DNA of 64,000 nucleotides, taken from Micromussa lordhowensis (Eukaryota; Cnidaria; Anthozoa; Scleractinia; Lobophylliidae). Made by a program: the position numbers and the translations under genes. Shown one piece after another: positions 32,062 through 46,187 of this stretch. Numbering within the stretch: position 1 is the stretch's first letter; every line of letters starts with the position of its first letter. The stretch spans positions 1,470,701-1,534,700 of the forward strand of contig OZ026605.1 in NCBI GenBank assembly GCA_964020085.1. Direction: 5' to 3'. A model generated the notes under the pieces. It saw only the letters and a list, made by a program, of their open reading frames with translations, was not told where the DNA came from and made no database searches.

Positions 32062-35000
32062 CGTAACACCAGTGCAAAAAGTGTAACACCGATGCAAAAA
32101 GTGTAACACCAGTGCAAATTACACATTGTAATTCTGGATAATGATTATCAGAAAGACAATGAGAAATTTTGTAGGCCAATGATATCATGTAAAGCAGTGA
32201 CAAAAATTTTGTATGGAAAACTCCGAAGCGGCTCGTGCAATTTCAGCTTTTTGAAAAACTCACTCGTGCAAATTAATTCCAAATTGAACTCGAAACCGTA
32301 TGATTACCTAGACTTATTGTTATGATTATGATTATGATTATGATTATTATTATTATCATTATTATTATAAGTTTAATGTCGCCTTACATTGATTTACTTA
32401 GTGAAACTTAAAGATGATTTCTAGTCCGTACTGCCCATTCTCAGCACCCCAATGGTTGTGAGCCTCACTCGATAGAATGCGAATCGATGTTACAAACCGC
32501 TTACCTTATCTCTGAGAGACATTTTAGATTCTTTATCCAACAGTTTCTTTTATTTTGACAACTATTGCACGGAGGTGTTTCAACAAGTGATATCAGAAAG
32601 AACGAAGAATAAATATAGCTTCGCATCCGTTAGGGTAAGTAATTGCCAAATGTTACATTTTGTGACGTCATAAGAGTTGCCATTACATACTGGAAATCAT
32701 CTTAAAACTCAAGCTCAGAAATTTTAATACATATGAGAGTGGCTGATTTGCACGTTGATCCGTAAAATTTATCAGAGACGATTCTTCGCCACATGTACGC
32801 AATATAACTTTGGAGTGTCCATTTTACCAGACCGCAAAAACTTATGAGAACAGAGAAAAGAGGCAAACGAGATGCAATACTTGACAATGGAAAGTCCATC
32901 GCCTAAGTTGGGGCCAAACTTTAAGACAAGCTCGGCAATGGAGTTAAGAATGTGGACTCATGAACAAAAACAATTAGGAAAATGCCACGTGAATTTAAGA
33001 GTTCTTAAATACGTACGGATCTAGTTTTTAAACCTTTTGTTTTATTTTTTATCGTGTTATTTCTGTAATCAATGGTTCTCTTATTGTAAATACCTTTTAG
33101 ATTGTCTTTTACATAGCTCTTTTAGTTTTTAGACACGACATTAGAGTTGCTGCTATATTTTTCATTGTGTATAAATAAATGTTTTACCTTACTTTACATG
33201 AAGGAAAAGATAAGAAACCAGCTGCAAGCATTTAAAAAGAAGTTACAACAAAGAAGAGCAAGCATTTGTAAATCTATTCTAGTAGTGAATGAACTTAATT
33301 AACATGTATCAGGAAGTAATTAATTAATGGAAAGCGTGGATGTTTATTTCTTTTCAATTACCTGGACATTTCTTTATTGGGGGTGTACACGTCTTTGTCT
33401 CGCTGTCTTTTCCAAGTTGTGAACAGTCTTTACCGCCGTTTGAAGGCTCAGGGTTATTGCATAATCTGTCGCGTGTCCTTTTGCCCTTCGTCTTTCCACA
33501 TGTAATAGAACAGTCGCCCCAAGGTCCCCATTTCCCGTAACCTCCATTCACTGTAAATGATATCGAAGTAATACTTTGAGGAATATCACGAGAGCTGGTA
33601 ATCCAACGTAGAACAAACGCAGATGTCAACAACTAGCGTTTCCTTACAAACAACTTATTCACATTTTTTTTCGAAACATTTTCAGTCACGTGATAAATCT
33701 CTTATTAACCAAGCTAGCTAGAGCTGTACCTTTTTTTCTAAAGTATTTTCTTGCCAAATCTCGTGAAATTTTAATGGGTGGTTCCTGAGAAATTTCCAAG
33801 AATGCCATTCCGCACTTCAGTCGCAATTTTTGACTATACGCGTTACCCCAAATAAATCGCTTACAGGCTTCCAAGGTCATTTAATTCATTGCACATTCGT
33901 ATTATCTACGAACATAAATCTGATATCACACACAAAAATCTGAGAATTGCTGGGTTCTTTAATTGCATCGTTACGTTTTGTAACATATCCTTATAATTAA
34001 AGACTAATACCATGAATAAATTGTCATCAATTATGACGAAAAATAGCACAGATAGCTCGGGCATTGATCGCTGTATCGTCATGGGTGTTTTTTTTAATGC
34101 TTGTGCGCGCGCTGAACCTCGTTAGCAAGAGCACGTGCGAAAATTGTGTTCAGCCATCTTTTAAAGTTGCTTCTACTATAAATCTGCAACAAAGATGATG
34201 CTGACCTGGACATCCGTTTTCATTGCAGTCTTCTGTCTCAGTAGGCGGTCCGAGATCTGAACAATCTTTTCCGCCGTGTTGTGGTACAGGATTGGTGCAT
34301 TGCCGATGACGAGTTTTTTTTCCTCCTCCGCATGTGACGGTACAGTCTGTCCACTTTTCCCATTCAGTGTATTTTCCGTCAACTTTTAATAAAAATTTAC
34401 AATAAAGTTGACAGTTACTTGTGATCATTCTTCGTGGCTAGTATGACGCAGCGCTTTCGTTTTGTATCGGGCAAGGGACTCTTTAGAGACCTTTCTGCTT
34501 AGCAAACCCTTAAGCATCGCGAATCTGTGAATCTGTCTGGTTGGAAATCCTTATGCGACGATTTACGGCGAGATTGCAGCCATCAACAGTGGTTAGCGAA
34601 CGGAACTTTGAGCACGCTGCTCAAAGAGTTTGCCGAGCAGACTAGCCACGGACAATGTCACAACTAATAACAAACAAGAAATATCATAGTAATAAACTTG
34701 ATCCGGGGCGATCAGAGTTCTTGTACCAGGTGACACTTTTTTCGCTGTCCACTTCTCAACAGTACAAAGTTGTCAAGACTGACGTGTTTTTGGCTTATAG
34801 AACCACGACCTATCCAAAAAGGTAAGAAAGGATCTTAAAGTAGAGCGTCAGTTATTGAGCTGTGATAAAACAAAATTAATAACACATCTTACCTGCACAC
34901 TTCTGATTATTGCATTCTCTGCTCGATGTGCTTTGTCCCAGTTCCTTGCAGTTCTTTCCTCCGCCTCTTGGTGGTGGATTGGTGCAAGTTCGCTCACGAA

Positions 35001-38000
35001 TTTGCTTTCCACCTCCACATTTCTTTGAACACTCGCCGTATGGTCCCCATTTAGAATAACCACCATTTACTGTGATAAGAGAAATCATCTTATAAATTGC
35101 GAAGTATAAACACATCAATTTCACTGCTTTCAAGATGAGGGGCTACATAAAAAGAAATCTTACTTGGACATATGCCCGTCCGATTACAATTATATTTTTT
35201 TTCATTTGGAATATCGTACAAAGGATTGTAAAATACGAAGTTTTGCCTTATGGAATGGTCATGGTTAAAGCAATATGTCGTTGATATGTTTAGATTTCCT
35301 TTCTTTGTGCTGAGTTCTCTCGTATCAGTTTCCGAATCATACATATACGGCCAAATCTGGCTGTGTCGCCAATCGACCTCAATTTGGTTTTAAAACCATT
35401 GAAAGCCCGGCAATTAAATTTCGAATATAAACATCCAATAGGCCACGTTCGATATATCAATATTCTAACATGGCTCCTAGGCTTTCGGGTCAAAATTGCA
35501 AATTTTTTAAGTTTCTTTTCTCTCTCAATTCACAAAAGAGTTTGTCCTGAAAGCGTCGGAGCCATGCTAGAATATTGATTATATCGAACGTGGCCTTATT
35601 TACACATGTAAAATTACAAATGTAATAATTGTATAATATATCGATTCTTATGATTCCTAAATTGATAACAAAAACTTTGAGAACAAAAATCTCGCGAACT
35701 GAGCTTGTCTTTTGGTAAAATTCGGGAAAAATGAACACAACCATTTGACTAAAAAAGCAATAGCATTTGCAATGGCAAAATTAGATTGCGTCTGCAATTC
35801 GATCTCGACACACGAGCTCATGAGAGCTCTTCCGTGTTTAGCGGGTAAACAAAAAGAGCTGTTTTTTTACATTTACACGAAACTAAATAGATGCTTACTT
35901 GGACATTCAATAGTACTACATTCGTCTGTTTGAGTCGAGGGTCCGATAGTTGAGCAATCTTTTCCGCCATGCTGTGGTTTCGGGTTATCACATGTCCTGC
36001 TGCGAGCTTTCCGTCCTCCTCCGCACGAAACTGAGCACGTGCTCCATTTATTCCAGTTACTATAACCACCATTAACTGAGTGAAAAGAAAACATAATTGT
36101 CTGATTAATTAATTGTTTAACTAATTCATTCGAAAAAGATTTTGATGCAAGATATCTTAAAGTATATTGTTGTGGTTCCTGTTATGGAATGTTGATTTAT
36201 CCCGCCTTCCTTTTTGTGTTGTGTTGTGCCGTTGTTATTATTGTTGTTGTTGTCGTTGATGTGATAATCCCTTTTTAAAAGGCCGAAAAAAAGTTAGATA
36301 GAGGTTCAAGGATTAGGGTTAAAAATAAAAGAAAGAAAAGGCTGAAGCTAGCTTGAATTACATTGATGGTTGTACCTCGACTTGAATAATACGATTGTGC
36401 TTCGTCTGGTATGGCGTGATTCACCCAAACGATAAAACTTAAATTAGCATTGTGTAAATTGCACAATCGATTGGTGTTCATAAGCGTTTTGAGTGCAATA
36501 GAGACTAAAAACACCATTAAAACACGCAACCATCTTGACCAAACAAGCTTGGTCAATAAAGGATTCATATTGAAAAAGAAAGTTCTTTTCGCGGGACACA
36601 ACTGGTAATGACGAGCGAGCAAGATGTGCACCATCTTGCCCGCTCAGGTTAACCAATCACAACGTAGGATTCGGTTAATCTTGCCCACTCACGGAGCAAT
36701 GCATGCATAATTGTAATTAGCTATCGTGCTCTGATCGATAAACTTGCTTTCAACCCAGATGTACCAGTTTAATTGACTCCAAACTTAAGATTCGCTTTAA
36801 TTCACTGTTATTTTATTTTTTTCATGCATTTGGTTCTCGATTAGTAAGCAACGTCTAAAAACACACTAACCAGGACAGCTCTGCTTGTTGCATTCTCTGT
36901 CTGAAGTGCTTAATCCAAGATGGCTGCAGTTTTTTCCACCATTAGCTGGAGGTGGATTGGTGCAGGTTCGCTTGCGAGTTTGCATTCCGCCTCCACACGA
37001 TCTGGAACACTTGCCATAAGGTTCCCATTTTGAGTAACCGCCGTCGACTGCAAATGGAACAGAAATAGTTCTTAACGTTATTCGGCATGTTAGGTTTCTC
37101 CCGTTGTCACTTTAGAGCTCAAATACATATCATCCTAAACCTCCCCTCCCAGGGTACTCTCATATTTGAGCTATACAGGTATGTGCCGCGAGATAAGGTA
37201 GGGTATTTTTAGTTTCTTATAGACTATCATTTTAGCTCCTGTTGACATTATAATGTGTTCCCGGCGTGATCCTTGGATAGGCTACCTCAATTGTATCAGC
37301 TACAATTGCAGTGCTTAATGAGCAAATGATTTGTTAAAACTGAAAAAAACTTCCAATGTTACAGAAACCAAATAAAGTTGAACACGACGTCATTTTTCGG
37401 GTTTTGGCCTTGAATATGGTATCAATTTTCATCTGGTTCATCTTTAGATAGGGTTAGAGTTTAAGAATTTAATTTTGAGCAATACTCCGGGACTTAAATT
37501 ATCAGGGGGTCCCGGTTTCCATTCTCTGAGCATTGTTTAATTTATTCTGATGATTCTTTCTTGGGCAAGGTGCCTTTTTCCTGTCAGGTTTATGTATTGG
37601 TACTGTACAATTTTGGAGCCAGGTAAACCACATGTAAAAAACCGACGTTGAACTAACATCCAATTCAGCTCAGGCAATCATCCCACCAAACCAGGGATAC
37701 GCACCAGAATCGCGAGGCAGGAGCTTTCGAAAGCGACTCTCTAGCATACTAAGAACATACACACATACAGTTCTACTGAGCTAATATATTCGAGAAAGAA
37801 AAATACATAAATCAATTACTTTACAAAATTCAATCATTAAAACTAGTACTAATATAGCAATATTAATATGGTAGAATAAATCATTGATGTGAACATTGAA
37901 AAATATAGGACCAAGGACACTTCCCTGGGGGACTCCTCGTCTCACCAGTTCCCATTCAGAAAACGCGTCTCCAATTTTTACGCGGTGTGTTCTTGCGGAA

Positions 38001-41000
38001 AGGTAGCTCCTCAAGAGTTCAATACTCATCTCACCAAGACCACAAGCCTTGAGTTTGGCCAACAAGAGAGCGTGAGGGATACTATCGAAAGCCAAAAACG
38101 CGCAGAATGGAACAAATCTGGGATTCCTAATTGCAGACAAAGAAACTGTTTCATGTTTATTTTATGGTTCTACTCATTATTGTTATAGCTGTTACCTGGG
38201 CAACCTATTTCATTGCATTTTTCGTTCTCTTTGTCAGGTCCAAGTTGAAAGCAGTCTTTTCCACCGGGGCTTGGAGCGGGATTAGTGCAAGAACGACTAC
38301 GGCTTTTACGCCCACCTCCACAAGTTACAGAACACTGAGACCAACCTCCCCAAGCTGAATAGCCACCATCGTCTATAAAGTAAAACCCACTTTAATACCC
38401 AGTAAAATTAGTCCATATTTTTGTGTGTTTTTTTGCCTTTTGTCCCTATTTTCAGCTACTAAAGTTAACTTAGCCAAATTATAAATTATTGCAAGTAGAA
38501 AAAGTTCTCAATTATTCTTTGAAATCGAGGTAAATATTCTGCCGCTATTCACCGAGATTGAGAAGAATAATTGTTTTAGTATATACGCAGGAAGTGATCT
38601 CAACAACATTTTCAGAAGGAAACCATTAATTGATTTAATTGATCTCTCAATTCATGCGTTGAAAACGTGCAAGCGGTACAAAGCATGCGCGAATTCGCGA
38701 AACGCATTATTCACTCGGTAGGGGGTGAATAATGCTCATTAGCCAGAGATAGCGAACCAATCAGATTGCTTAAAACACCAAGATCACTGAGTGTGTATAT
38801 ACTAAACTTTATTGTTGCCTCCCCAATGGGGTTTTTCAGGAACAATGACTAATTACAATAACATTAAAAAAGAAGTAAAACGAAAAAAAAATATCCAAAC
38901 ATGTTAAATGTAAAAAAATAAGCGTATCTTTTAGAAACATTTGTTTCCAAACGTTTTCCCTTAAGAAGACGTTTCAAAACTTGGACCGAACGTCTTAACT
39001 TTGATGAAGCTTCTAAATCGTTCCAAAGCCAAATAGTTTGGAAAAGTTTGCTGTCCGGAAGCTGTTCCAAAATGTTAAGTTTCTGGAGACTCCGGACCTG
39101 GTTTTACGATTTATTTCATTTAATTAGGGGCTTGCTCGATCATCCATTTAAAGGCCATAACAGCATGGCTTTGAAAGAGACATTCCTTAACAGGCAACCA
39201 AGACAGTCTTTTAAAAGGGGAGTTACGTGATCGAATTTACATGTGCCGCTAACAATCCGCCAGGCTAAGTTTTGAACAGCCTGCAATTTCTGTAGCATCT
39301 TGCTTATATTCTCGGATCGCATTTCTACCCAGGTTAACATACGACCTTTTCCAAATTCTCTATCAGCAAGTGTAAGTATTGCAAATTTATTTACTTTTTT
39401 TATACAAGCTTATTAAAAAGCAAATTAATTACAAAAGGCCATCTTACTTGTCTTGCATCCGTAAAATTCAGCCCTTAAAGCAATGCTTCCGTACCATTCT
39501 TCTGGAACGATTCTCAAATACCTTGTCCTGATTGGCTTTTTTAGGTCATGCCCTACCACTGTGTATCGGTCATTGTTCGCCTTAAATGTCTTGACAAATA
39601 AAACGTAAAAAGCAGCTTTAATGAGACTCGGTGATGGCAAGCACGAGAAGTTTTGTATATGCTCTAAAAGTGGAAACTCCAAAATGGAGCTACCAACGTA
39701 ACGGAAAGGACAGAAAGGAACAATGGATCACATTTGACTGAAATATTAGAAGCAACACATATTTGGCGGTCAACTTTGGAAAACACCTCACCATTGTAAA
39801 TCCAGATGGCTGGTACTGTTTAAAGTAAGATCCATCAATGCTGTATCTAAGCGTGTATTCCTTTACATATTGTAGGCTATCTTGGCGACCTTGGGTTTCG
39901 ATTCGTGTGACTTGTGTCTCGACTCCAAAGTCAACCTGGTAATACTGATTGTGGTCTTGCTTCTGTGCTATCCAGGCTCCGTAGCGGCCACTCTCCGCAC
40001 AGAAATGAAGACGGGCATTTTCAGGCCCAGCATAAGCATTGTACTGCGAAGAAGCTGACAAAGCGGAATTTGGAAGTTTGCCGTTTTGCATTCCAAGCTG
40101 AATCTGGCAAACGGGCACATGAGGGATGGCGAATCCTGTAAAGTTAAGTAATTAGGTTTAATTTAGGTCTAGCGTTCTTCAATATGCACTATGAACATGC
40201 AACTCGTTACAATATCGTGAAGAGAAATAAAAATCAATTCTTTCCCTGGTGTTGAAAAAATGTATTTAATAAGAATTCATAACTATGCCAAAACTTGATA
40301 CTAGCACAACGAAATAGAGTAGCCAACATTGAACGGAAAAATAATACGTCTTTGAAACAAAGTATAACTTGACGGAATTAACACATTTCCACACTTTTAT
40401 ACATGATCTTTTTTATAGTTTTAATCAATTATGTGTTTCCCTCGAGAAACCACAGTATTCTTGGAGTCATAAATCCAATATAAAAGTGTTAAGACTACAT
40501 CTTGATCTACTCAGTAGATCAAGATGTTCATCAGTAGACACCATAGAAGATCAGTAGATCAAGATATTCTTCGAATGGCATATTTTTCTTATTGCTTACA
40601 GGGTCTGAACGGATTCTCCCAGTTTTCAAGTCAACGCCAATTACGAACATAAATCTCACGTTAACAGTGAACATAGCCTTTCACTAACCTTCTGTGCATC
40701 CATAAAGTTCAAATCGTAGAGCCATGTAGCTTTGGTACCCTTTGGGGTGAATTCGTATGTAGCGCGCTATGACTGGTGGGTTGAGAATGTGTCCAACAAT
40801 TGTATTCGAGTCTTTATTACCAGGAAGAACCTAGAAGATATAGAAAATAAAATTCAATTGAGTCGACTGGAGGGAACTCCATGAAGCTTCGATACTTCTT
40901 CTGTTTGGTCATAACGATTCAAAACTGAAAGAGCTAGAGACGACAACAACAACAACTTTATTAAACCAAATATAATAGTTAGTGGATGGCCTACCCCGCA

Positions 41001-44000
41001 AATAGCAAGAAAAAGCTAATCGAGGCGGGGTAAGCCAAATACAAGAACACACCTATTGAAAGACAAATTTACACAACAGCAATTAGTTTAACAAATTAAA
41101 GGTACGAATTACAAAAGGACTGAGATGACACAGTCAGGGTCGGTGTATTTGGTGTTATACTGTATCTACCTGGTTGTCATTGTAAGGAAGAAATGGACCT
41201 CCTTCAACGCTGTAGGTGATGCAATAGCTTTTCACCCACTGACTTGCATCTTGTCTCCCCCGAGTTGCTAAACGTGTTATCTTTGTAATTTTCCCCAGAT
41301 CAACTTCAATAAACTGTCCAACGTCCTGAGTCTTAGGAATCCACGCTCCAATGAAGCTCCCTGACTTCACCGTGTTTAGTCTGGCACGTTCTGGACCATG
41401 GTGCTGATTAAAACTTGAGGAAGCAGAGATAGCACTGTTGGGTATATTTCCACTTTTCATTCCAAGTTCTGACTGGCATTCCAGTTTCGGGTGTTCAAAT
41501 CCTAATTAAGAAAAAAGGTTCAAACAAACAAGTAGTACGACAGTTGTATCTGCTTGGTATAACTTATACCAAGCAGATACAACTGGTTTGTTATTGAATA
41601 ACAAACCATTAATCACAAAACTGAGTTGGCAGTTATTAACCCCGCATATGGCACAACAGACCGGCGTTGCATGGCAACCAGAAGCGTCAATATCTTAGAT
41701 AGTTTTTTTATAACTTATAAGGCGCGTGAAAAAGGCGTTATTACCACACTTAGAAAGTCATGTTTGAAGTTATCATAACTGATATTAAAACTTCTTAAAC
41801 TCATCATAGATCGTTGCAGTTGCAAGTTCCTGCAAAGTTTCGATTCTGCGATCGCGATGAAACAAAATTCTATTAATATCGTAAAAATACACCATTATGA
41901 AGCTGCAGGAGAAAAAGATCATGGTTAAAAATGAAATCTCAATAGTGACTTTTGTTGTTTTCTTTTTTTTTTCTTATAGTGATATTTTTAATATTTCATC
42001 TATGGACTTTAATGCTTTTGTATTTTAATTTTATAGAGGACCCTCCTAATTATTATTATTATTATTATTATTATTATTGTTATTAATTCAAAGTTCCTGG
42101 TAACAAATAGACAGGGAGTTCTAGGTAGTTTACGCAGTTTACTTCATTATGCAATGTCACCCTTTAGGAAAAAAGGCGATAAACGAATACAATCGACTGA
42201 GTTCTCCTGAGCGCGAGAAATTAGCACGACTACAAGGCCGACTGGCACTCGCCAAAATACTTTAAAACTTGTAAAAATATACACTGACATGTACAGGCTA
42301 TTTTGCATAAAAAATATATTTGATCACCAACCTAAGATATTGGGAAATTTCCATTAACCTCCCATCCATGTCTCATTAGTTTCTTATACTTTCCACTGTG
42401 ATCATGACAAACAGCTTTCGCAGAAACGCAACCCCCTCATCATAAAAATCAGAATTTCCTGGGTTGTGATTAGTTTAAAAAACTCATATTTTCCACTAAT
42501 TCACTTGCCAAGTTGTTATCGGACAGTTTGTTATTAGAACGTTTGTTACGTTATACGGGACAGTTCAAAAAGCCAATCACATTTAACGCTTTAGTTTAAA
42601 TCAACCAATCACAACCTTGGTTTCAATCACCATAGAAACAGTATGCAGGCTCCTAATTCACACGCAGAGCGACATTATACAATTTACTCCTCCTTTGTCA
42701 AAACGCAAATTTTCCCTTTCTTTTATCTCTTGGTTATTCGTCTTTTCTCAGAAATTGTAATTTTTATGATTAATTGGTAATAAGACTTTGTATCATTCAA
42801 TTTGGTCTGTTATAACACTCGTCATTAACAAATCGGACTCCCGCTGTGCTGTTATCACTAGTATGATCACATACCGAATTGGACTCCACTCAGTGCTATT
42901 ACCATTACATATATAGTGTACGCACTATTCTATCTTACATTACTACTAGTGCTATGGCTATTTATACCATCTCTGCAGCCATAGAACTCAGCTCTCATTG
43001 AAATGTGACTTTTCCATGCCTCTGGGTGAATACGGATGTAGCGAGCAATGATGGGCGTTTCCAGATCGCTACTGACAGGTGTATACCGATCTTTATTTCC
43101 TTGAAATATCTGAAAGAAACGAAATGAGCCCGGACATTAGCAAAGCGCATGCTGCCGGCTCTCGTTTTACTCTCGGGTATCTGAAATTGACCACTTTGCC
43201 TTCACTACACAACCGAACACACTCAAAGCGAGTTGGTCAACCAGGCCCAAGATCTGTTTAATTGGGACAATAGGCTTACGACAAAGTGGATAAGAGATAC
43301 GTCAAGTAAGGTCCTACATGCGCCAAAGCCGGAAACGTAAACCCCAAAAACCTGTGGCCAGAAAATGAGAACTGAAAACTTAGTTTCAGAGATAAGGCTT
43401 TTGACAAGTACTCTATCGCGTTTATGATTAAAATTTTTCCATCCTTCCATAAAAGTCTTATAGATGCATAGCTGATGGTGATGATATAGATGCAAAACAC
43501 GATGGTGCATGGAGCAAAAATATGAAAATTCACGGTACTAAAATATATTAAGGCATATCGAAACGAAGAAAATTACTGAGAAACTACTAAGGGCAATTAA
43601 CATCCTTTACGTCAACAAGTGACAGTAAAGCAAATAAAATTTCGCTTCACCATGCAATATCAATAATTTCGATGTCATTGAAAATAGCGGAGGCTGAATA
43701 GGGGCCTTTAACTTAGAATATGAAGAGAATATTAATTTGCTTTTTTTTTGTAACGTTGAAGTTTATTAACTTGAAATAGTTTTGCACAAAGATGGTAACA
43801 AATAACTTTGCTAACAAAATCTGTTCTCTATCTCGATGTTTAGGAATTAAATGCCTTTAAAACAGCTAAATTACCTTTTTTGTACCACCTTCAATGTAAG
43901 TTTTAAAAAATACGTCGTCAGCGCCGTATGAAAGGCTGAAGCTTGTCACCCATTGATCGGCATCTTGTCTTCCTTGAATAGCAACTCGAGTAACTTTTGT

Positions 44001-45687
44001 CCAATCACCAAAATTTACTTGAAGATATTGGAAGACGTCATTCTTTTTCGCTATCCACGCTCCATAGTTCCCTGATTTATACAGGAAATGTAGTCTGCCA
44101 TTAATGGCCTTGCTTGCAGCGTTGTATTCACTAGAGGCCGTTATGGCCGAGTCTGGAATTCTTCCATTCTGCATTCCGAGGGCTTCAAGACACACTGGTG
44201 GCTTTGTAGTCGGGAAACCTTTTGGGATAAATATTAAAGATCGATGACTATAGTTATGTGGATTTATTCAAGGAAAAAGAACCAGCGCCAGAGAGAACAA
44301 AAAGTCTGCACGCAAGCCAAGTGGCACATCAGGCCGGAGCTTATCCCGGTTTCTGTAGCATGAAGCGACTAGGAGTATTTCTACTCCCCCTGTAGGGAAT
44401 GATAGTCTATGGCAGGGTTACCCCCCCCCCCCCCCCCAGCAATAAGTATTCTTCATTATAAATAAAAATGCCAAAGGAAACTTGCGGAGTCATACGTCTG
44501 GACTTACAATTTCATATAGCTTACTGCTATAAAAATTAATTACAAACTATTTACAAGGTACAAATAAGATTTAGATAAAATTGAAAAGGCATCTGTTCAG
44601 AAAACAACGCTTAATGACGTTCAGTTCTGACACACGGCGAATTGTAAGGGTGTCCCCTTTTTCTTGATTTCTGGGGTGGAAGCGGTTTATGAAGGGAATG
44701 AGTACTTGCATTAAGTTCGCCAGTACCCATTTATAGACCTGGGTGGAGAGAGGCACTGTGAGAGTGTCTTGCCCAAGAACACAACACAATGTTCCCGGCC
44801 AGGGCCTGAATCCGGACTGCGCGATCTGGAGACGAGCGCACTAACCATAAGGTCACCACGCCTCCCACGAGGTATCTTATAAAGAGTTGCAAGCGTCTTC
44901 TCAACAATTAGCTAGATAGCCAGGATCTATTTCTTGAAGATCCCGAAAAGTTTACGCACTCGGAAAGCCATAGCAAAATATCAAACCTTACAGAGCTGTT
45001 GTATTCACACATTCTTAACATGAACAGAGGTTCCCTTCATACAAGGTCTCAAACGTGTACAACTGTCTGTTTTTAGATGGAGTTTAACTAAAAACGGCTT
45101 TGCGGCCCCGAAAAGTTTTTGGGTCCTTCTGGGCATTTATTCACTTAGCGTTGCAAGAAATATGAACCTGACAAACCTTCTGTGCTTCTGCATATATTTA
45201 GGGAAATAGAATTGAAAGCGGACAACCCATGCCTCGAGAACAAGGTATCCTGTTATCGCACAGACGATAGTAGCAAGGGTCGTACGACTGTCAATTAAAC
45301 CGAGTTATTGTATACACGACATGTTCAACAAACCTTCTGTGCAGCCATAAAACTCAGCACGCATGCTCACATATCCTTTCGAGGTTTTGGCACGAATTTG
45401 TACAAAGCGTGCGACAATGGCTGGATCGATCATGTTGCCAACAGGCTCATTTCTGTCAAGGTTGTTGCCGGTAAATACCTAACGAAATGAAAGAGAAATA
45501 TGTTCAATTGAGGTCAAACTATGTTTAGTATGCTTCATTGGCTGACAAAAGCATCATCTGGTCTCCGAAGGAAGACTTTTTGATCTTCGTTTGATTTTTT
45601 CAAGCTAGTTTCGTGTTTCAAATCAGTAATTCCGGCAATTAATGATGTTTGAATTTGGTTTCGGCAACTTATACCCAGGGCATATTT

Positions 45688-45776
<89 letters not shown>

Positions 45777-45929
45777 AATTTTTTTTTGTTTCCATACTCG
45801 TAAAAAGCCTATAAACAGACAACGGTGCTAAATATCAAAATCCTATTTACAAAGTTAACTTCTAAAGGAAAAAAATAAAACATTTCAAAACACCATGCGA
45901 AAGATATACCTAAAGATATATTATTATTA

Positions 45930-45961
<32 letters not shown>

Positions 45962-46115
45962 TTTATTTTTTATTTCCATACTCGTAAAAAGCCTATAAAC
46001 AGACAACGGTGCTAAATATCAAAATCCTATTTACAAAGTTAACTTCTAAAGGAAAAAAATAAAACATTTCAAAACACCATTCGAAAGATATACCTAAAGA
46101 TATATTATTATTATT

Positions 46116-46187
<72 letters not shown>

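Noticed and set aside
45173..45200. Second copy of the discoidin 6 exon end (ACAAACCTTCTGTG...)
   Set aside because: Similarity is limited to about 14 bp and no discoidin frame extends from it.
45649..45831. Plus-strand ORF with poly-Leu, and minus-strand ORFs with poly-Asn near 45809-46355
   Set aside because: Translations of ATT/ATC microsatellites; no coding context.
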